Shown in pieces: positions 59,560 through 64,000 of a stretch of 64,000 bases of DNA. The stretch spans positions 181,521 to 245,520 of the forward strand of contig JAVXUO010002114.1 in NCBI GenBank assembly GCA_033065855.1, read 5' to 3'. Positions within the stretch are counted from its first letter, which is position 1; each line of letters begins with the position of its first letter. A program made the position numbers and the translations under genes. The stretch is from Escallonia rubra. Lineage: Eukaryota > Streptophyta > Magnoliopsida > Escalloniales > Escalloniaceae. Under the pieces are notes generated by a model, which was not told the origin of the DNA, ran no database searches, and saw only the letters and a list, made by a program, of their open reading frames with translations.

Positions 59560-61515
59560 CTTTTACCCGCAGTAAAAAGGCATCTCCCGAGTCTGGTGAA
59601 GCGCTGGTAGGATTCGACCAACACTTTTAACTTTCCATTCGGGGAAGCGACTCTCATCCCGTACAATTTTGGGAATACAAGTTTTCGGGTAAAAGGTAAG
59701 TCGATCCCCTGTGCATATGACATTGACCGAGACCGCAATTGTGGCGTGGTTACTAGGGTTCGTATCATCTTACAAGAAAATAGACTCGATTTTACTAGGT
59801 AGCCTCTAAGCATGTTATGAAGGTGTGAAATTGGAGGGTGCCAATGAGGTAACTGTAGATCAATACGTTTGAGGGTTTCTACTATACGTGCTCGGGGAAC
59901 CCATGTTCAGTTACAAGGATGACTCTGTACAGTTATTGTGTTTGAGGGCACTAAAGGATGTAGGCCAGATCGGGGAGTATGATTGGGGTACACCGACCAT
60001 GGCCCATATTTATCCTTTACATAACTCCATTAGCATATTCTCATTCATTTCTTTTCTTGATCACAAATTTAGGCTTTCGAGGTCCTATGGTTGCGTTCAC
60101 CGCGACTGGCTGAAGGACAGGAAACCAAGACGAAACCGGCTATGTTCTAGTGGAATCATTAAGAGGAGCGGACTAGTGCATCCATGGGAGCATCCGGATG
60201 GTTTCAACAACCTTGTTCAACGGTCGGTAACTTTCTGGCTCAAATATTCACATCATTGTTTGCTTCTTCCTTTCAAACTCATTCTTTCCTTGTAGAAATC
60301 ACTGTCAAAATGGTGTGGGGAAGGAACTGTATGTGGAGGAATAAAAACTCACCAATGCCAGGTTCTGCTAGTGGGATCTCCCCACGAAGAGTTCTATTTT
60401 CAGCAAGCGTGTGCTATTTAATACCAATCAGATGTTAAGATCGGGATCCCAGCTTTCCCTTTCCGTTAAAGTGTATAAGAAAATGACTTTGGACCGAGGG
60501 TTGTGCAAGACATTGCGGAGGGGATATCAGTATCCTCCTGGAGATGGCCGAATAATCCAAGGACATATGTGGTGTTCATCTAGGAGGATATGGCTCTTTC
60601 TTTGACTGCCGAGTGGGCGAAGAAGATTCAACGTGCTCGGACGGCGAGAGAAAAGAAAGGGAAGGCTAAAAAAGAGGCAAGCGCAGAAAGCATGCCTTCC
60701 CTTCCTAGACAATGCCCATTATCCTGAGGGGAAAGAGTCTCGAGACTGAGAAGATCACTAGGCTGAAGAGGGATGAGGGCGTGTCGGGGCTAAAAGAGTT
60801 GGCCAAGATGAAGGGGTTAATATCTCGACTCTTTTACCTTTTCATTTCTTCTTCTTCTTCTTCTTCTTTTTTATTGTCACGACCCCGATCGTATAAGTTT
60901 CATTTGTAGGTTCTGAGTGGGTATTGAAAGATGCTTACCAGATGATTCATAGCCTAAAGTACATGGTGTCGACTCTTCAAGACATGCTAAAGGCTTATGG
61001 GGCACCGGGAGAGGCTACAGATATGATTATCTCTACACCTTCAATGCCACCATCTGGTGGCAGATCAGATGCTAGACAGCATGAGAGTTCCCTGGATGAC
61101 ACATATGATAACCCTTAAACTCTGATAGAGGGATCACCTGATGTGCGAAAAGGAAGCAGAAAGAGGACGAGGGTCATATGTAGGGTAGCTCTAAGGGCTC
61201 GTAAATCAGGTTCGATGCCGAAGAAAGGAAAAGAAGTCCCCAAGTATGACCAAGGTTGAAGCCCTAGCATCATGCAATCCAAAGGAAAGGAGAAAATGCC
61301 AATTTTTTAATCTGCATGGGTGCAGACAGTGCTATGCCGAACTTACGAGAAACTGGAAGGAATCGAGATACGGAGCTCGTGACGATAGAGTCTTCTTCTG
61401 ACTTTGAAGATGAGGCCTATGAAGAAGGGCGCGATGGAGACGCCACGGACCACAGATGCCAAACTAAGCTCAAAGAAGTCGAGCAGGTGTTGTGGAAGGA
61501 TTGGAAGGATTAGCA
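59560..61515 (+). pseudogene. Decayed plant-mobile-domain (PMD) gene
   Basis: The plus strand reads TFNFPFGEATLIPYNFGN, RVKGKSIPCAYDIDRD, then GFLLYVLGEPMFSYKD and ALKDVGQIGEYDWGTPTMAHIY. These match in order the PMD signature (FHLPxGEATITPxD, then LLYLLG, then L.D...IG.YAWG.A.LAHLY). The frame is interrupted by stops, including a TGA directly before GFLLYVLG where an Arg (CGA) would be expected, and by frameshifts further on. Later parts (AEWAKKIQRARTAREKKGKA near 60610; a coiled-coil-like stretch at 60924-61118; an acidic tail at 61316-61513) fit the basic and coiled-coil tails of such proteins. Only distantly similar to the PMD gene at 25.4-27.4 kb. Probably derived from a transposon or retroelement cargo. 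Confidence 0.65.
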
Positions 61516-62073
61516 ATTTTAGCACATGAGCTTATTATGAGCTTATCTAGAAGAACTATCAAACACTACTCCACATTTTGTTAGTCATTAGGAGATTTTT
61601 CTTTTTTTTTATATATTTGCAAAGCTTCCGCTTTCATGTATGCATACACATAGCAGAGAAAAAAATAGGATGGGATAATAAACCACATGAGTTTGATTGT
61701 TTGAAAACAGGTACAGAACTTCTCTTGCAAACAAACTACTCCTGTCAAAATTGCCCAACACTGAGTAATCAATCATTCAGTCAGAAGGATATCTTTAGAA
61801 TTTTCATTTTGGCATAGAAAACCAGCCTGCTGATCTGGAGAATTTTAAGTTTCAAAGTAAAACTGGCCAATTAATCAGCAGGTTTTGTTCTCACAGGCAG
61901 CGCAAAAGGGGAGAACTGCCCGATTTTCCAGAAACCGTCATGTTTGTCCGTTTAACTTTTTAAATTATTCTATCCTAACCCTATACCACTTAGATTTTTC
62001 TCTCTATGGGTATTCTGGGTACCTCTTTTATAGATAGCAGACATAAGAGTTTGACTTTCAGAGGTGAACCCCA
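61516..62073. other. Spacer between two pseudogenes
   Basis: AT-rich DNA without a recognised gene. Around 61820-61890 it repeats phrases resembling 58780-58930 (CCAGCC-GCTGATC-GA), hinting at a shared flank for the two pseudogenes. Confidence 0.3.
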
Positions 62074-63009
62074 ATGGTCGACGAAGACGATCTAACAATT
62101 TTCGAGATCGAGTTTCGATCTTTTGCTAACTCTTTCAACAAGGTGGAACTCATCCATGTAGATGGGTGATTTCACATGAAAAATCTCACAAGTTTGCACT
62201 TTATGAGAGTTCATGATGATATTTTCTTAGCGGCTTGTAAATTTTGGGATCCTGAAGATCACGTCTTTTGAGTCTGTCTTACTGATCTATGCTCTACCTA
62301 TGAGAAATTTTCTACTTTGATGGCTATCCCCACCAAGCTACCCATCACCACACGCTTCAATCAAGTAGGATATCACACATCTTTCATGCCCATCCTTGGG
62401 GTTACCACAGAGCGAGCTAAATCATTCATCAAAGGTAAACACATCATTTTGTCCTTTTTGATGGAATATTTCTCTAATAATCCGGTTGAGCATGACAAAC
62501 AGTATGCCAATGGTCAAATTGTTGCTTTGTCCTTATGTGTGGACGCTAACTACCTTACCAACGTGGGTATGTGATTTATGGATGTGAGGTTAGCGGACCT
62601 CGTATTTCAAGTGTCCCTTCAAGGGAAGACCTTAGTTTCAGTTGTGGTTGCTGACAATATCAACGCCATTACTAGAGTACATTAAGACTGTAGTGCTGAA
62701 TTGAAAGGTAGCCCCATATTGCTCTATATGTGGATTTTGGACAACATGTGTCTGATAACTGCACCAAATAGGCTAGCCTATCACCCTCACTTTTTTAGAT
62801 CTCGACCTTTATTCTTCAATGGTCGTTCAGGCTTGATCTTGGACCCGATTTTTTTTGTTCCAAAGAGTCTAGAGATATCCGTTGGTATTGTAATTGATGG
62901 AGGACTCACAAACCCATTCTACGGACTACCGAATACTACAGTATATGTCTTCTGGGTCTGTATTTTCCTCTTTTTATTTCTCTTGTCGGGTTCTTCGGCA
63001 GTCCACTAG
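62074..63009 (+). pseudogene. DUF7745-like gene with four in-frame stops
   Basis: From ATG at 62074 one frame runs 936 bases with stops only at 62167 (TGA), 62269 (TGA), 62572 (TGA) and 62683 (TAA). Between them are DUF7745-like blocks: CKFWDPEDHVF, LTDLCSTYEKFSTLM, then ILSFLMEYFSNNP, VALSLCVDANYLTNVG, and LKGSPILLYMWILDNM. In the family a tryptophan- and arginine-rich FWDP-HVFRF segment precedes the -LCPT-EE- block and a LLY-W-LSH segment follows. No frameshift is needed. The function of the domain is unknown; such proteins often occur with repeats and PMD genes. The family call is from memory of conserved spacing. Confidence 0.6.
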
Positions 63010-63289
63010 GAAGTTAATAATGGGCGATCACCATTACGTATACAAGTCGTTTGATATATCAAGAAGACCAAGAGATCTCTTTAGTACGATATCGTGGAGA
63101 TGAGAGCACAATCGAAAGATTGCCTTGTTCCCACGAGGACCAAGGGCTTTTACTGTTGCTCTTGAATGGGTGGGTCGGCGTAAGATGTACACGTGTGTGA
63201 GGTATGGAAATAAAAGTGTAAGTACCACAGTTATATCATATTTTACATGCAACAACATACAAACAAAATACAACAAGGAGTGAATCAAT

Positions 63290-64000
63290 TAAAAAATTTC
63301 AAGTCTACTCCTCTTATTTTTGTCTCTAGCAAAGTCGTCACTGTAGCGAACTGCCTCAGAGAAAATCCCCAGCATCTTACTTTATTGAACAAATGGAAAC
63401 AAGAAAAACCCTAAGAAATGACTCTAAAGTGTCCAAAAGGACGACTGATTTATCGAAACCGAGAGATGGGTTCGGGGACTAAATTATGTAGGGGGAAAGT
63501 GTTTGGCACCCACTATGCTCTTTCAGTCTCTACTTCGTTTCCATTGATTATTGGCCTAAAAAACATGTAACATGAAAAATATAATAAAACTTACCTTAAG
63601 TTAAATTTTATGCTTTTGGCCTGAACTCGACATTTGGAGTGCATCCGGTCGGACCAATCGAAATCAAAACTGCCATAGTTCGACTCGGGTCCTATGGGTA
63701 ATCTATATTTTGTAGGCAAAAAATGTAAAAGACTATTTTTTGTGTTTTTGAATAGAAATGTGACTACCGGATTATGAGTCAGTCTATATGATTTCTTAAG
63801 CTAGAAAACTATTAAAGATTACCTCTTAAAGTAACTTTCCTTAAAAACTCGGGGACGCTCTCCGAATGATCCACGATGCAAAGGCTAAAAATGAGTCTGA
63901 ATTGCAAGAATTCTCAAGAGAGCAAGAATATCACTTCACAGAGAAATGGTATGCAAGCTCAAAGGAGAATAAGCTTTTGGACCAAGACCCTTGAAATGAA
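63290..64000. mobile_element. Probable gypsy-type retroelement terminal fragment
   Basis: The stretch CAAAGTCGTCACTGTAGCGA followed, 100 bases on, by CGAAACCGAGAGATGGGTTC and GGGGACTAAATTATGTAGGG resembles a phrase frequent near the ends of plant Ty3/gypsy elements (a GTCGCCACT segment, then CGGGTTCGGGGACT, then TAGCACCC). No protein domain is seen and the element runs off the window. Confidence 0.4.

Overview
The window is nuclear DNA from a flowering plant, most likely a eudicot. The evidence is intron-rich plant genes with GT-AG introns, a B-sister MADS-box gene, an ethylene-forming oxidase, a plastid-type NAD kinase, and many plant transposable elements. The affinity may be asterid, but that is only an impression from protein similarity. 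No bacterial, organellar or viral gene was recognised.

Four intact-looking genes can be assembled exon by exon. (1) A PQBP1-like WW-domain splicing factor, plus strand, 428-13333; its 5' end lies outside the window and its last intron is 7.2 kb. (2) A B-sister MADS-box gene of the FBP24/TT16 group, plus strand, 17589-20167. (3) NAD kinase 2 (NADK2), plus strand, 31466-38702. (4) An ACC oxidase of the ACO5 type, minus strand, 41418-43182. These genes are not functionally linked; they are ordinary neighbours on a chromosome.

Between them lies repeat-rich DNA. The PQBP1-like introns carry two hAT-type elements with 8-bp target-site duplications (960-2943 and 10253-12232); the second has picked up a decayed arabinogalactan-protein gene fragment. 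From 22.8 to 28.7 kb there are retroelement-like repeats, an F-box-type pseudogene, a plant-mobile-domain (PMD) gene broken by one stop codon, and a minisatellite split by an LTR-like insertion. From 29.3 to 31.2 kb there are arrays of short palindromes and a 353-bp hairpin MITE just upstream of NADK2. At 44.97-46.16 kb and 50.22-52.53 kb a 1.2-kb segment occurs twice in direct orientation; only the second copy carries a 1082-bp Mutator-like element with a 9-bp target duplication and a GC-rich, Pack-MULE-like cargo. A complete solo LTR of copia type lies at 55716-56844. The right end holds simple repeats, a decayed PMD gene, a DUF7745-like pseudogene with four in-frame stops and no frameshift, and a gypsy-like terminal fragment.

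Nothing here is convincingly a new biological system. The most unusual items are the palindrome-module array plus hairpin MITE upstream of NADK2, the gene-fragment-carrying hAT and Mutator-like elements, the stop-free multiple-of-three intron in the NADK2 catalytic region, and the fused K-box exon in the B-sister gene. Splice sites were assigned by eye from GT-AG rules, reading phase and family knowledge; no search was run.
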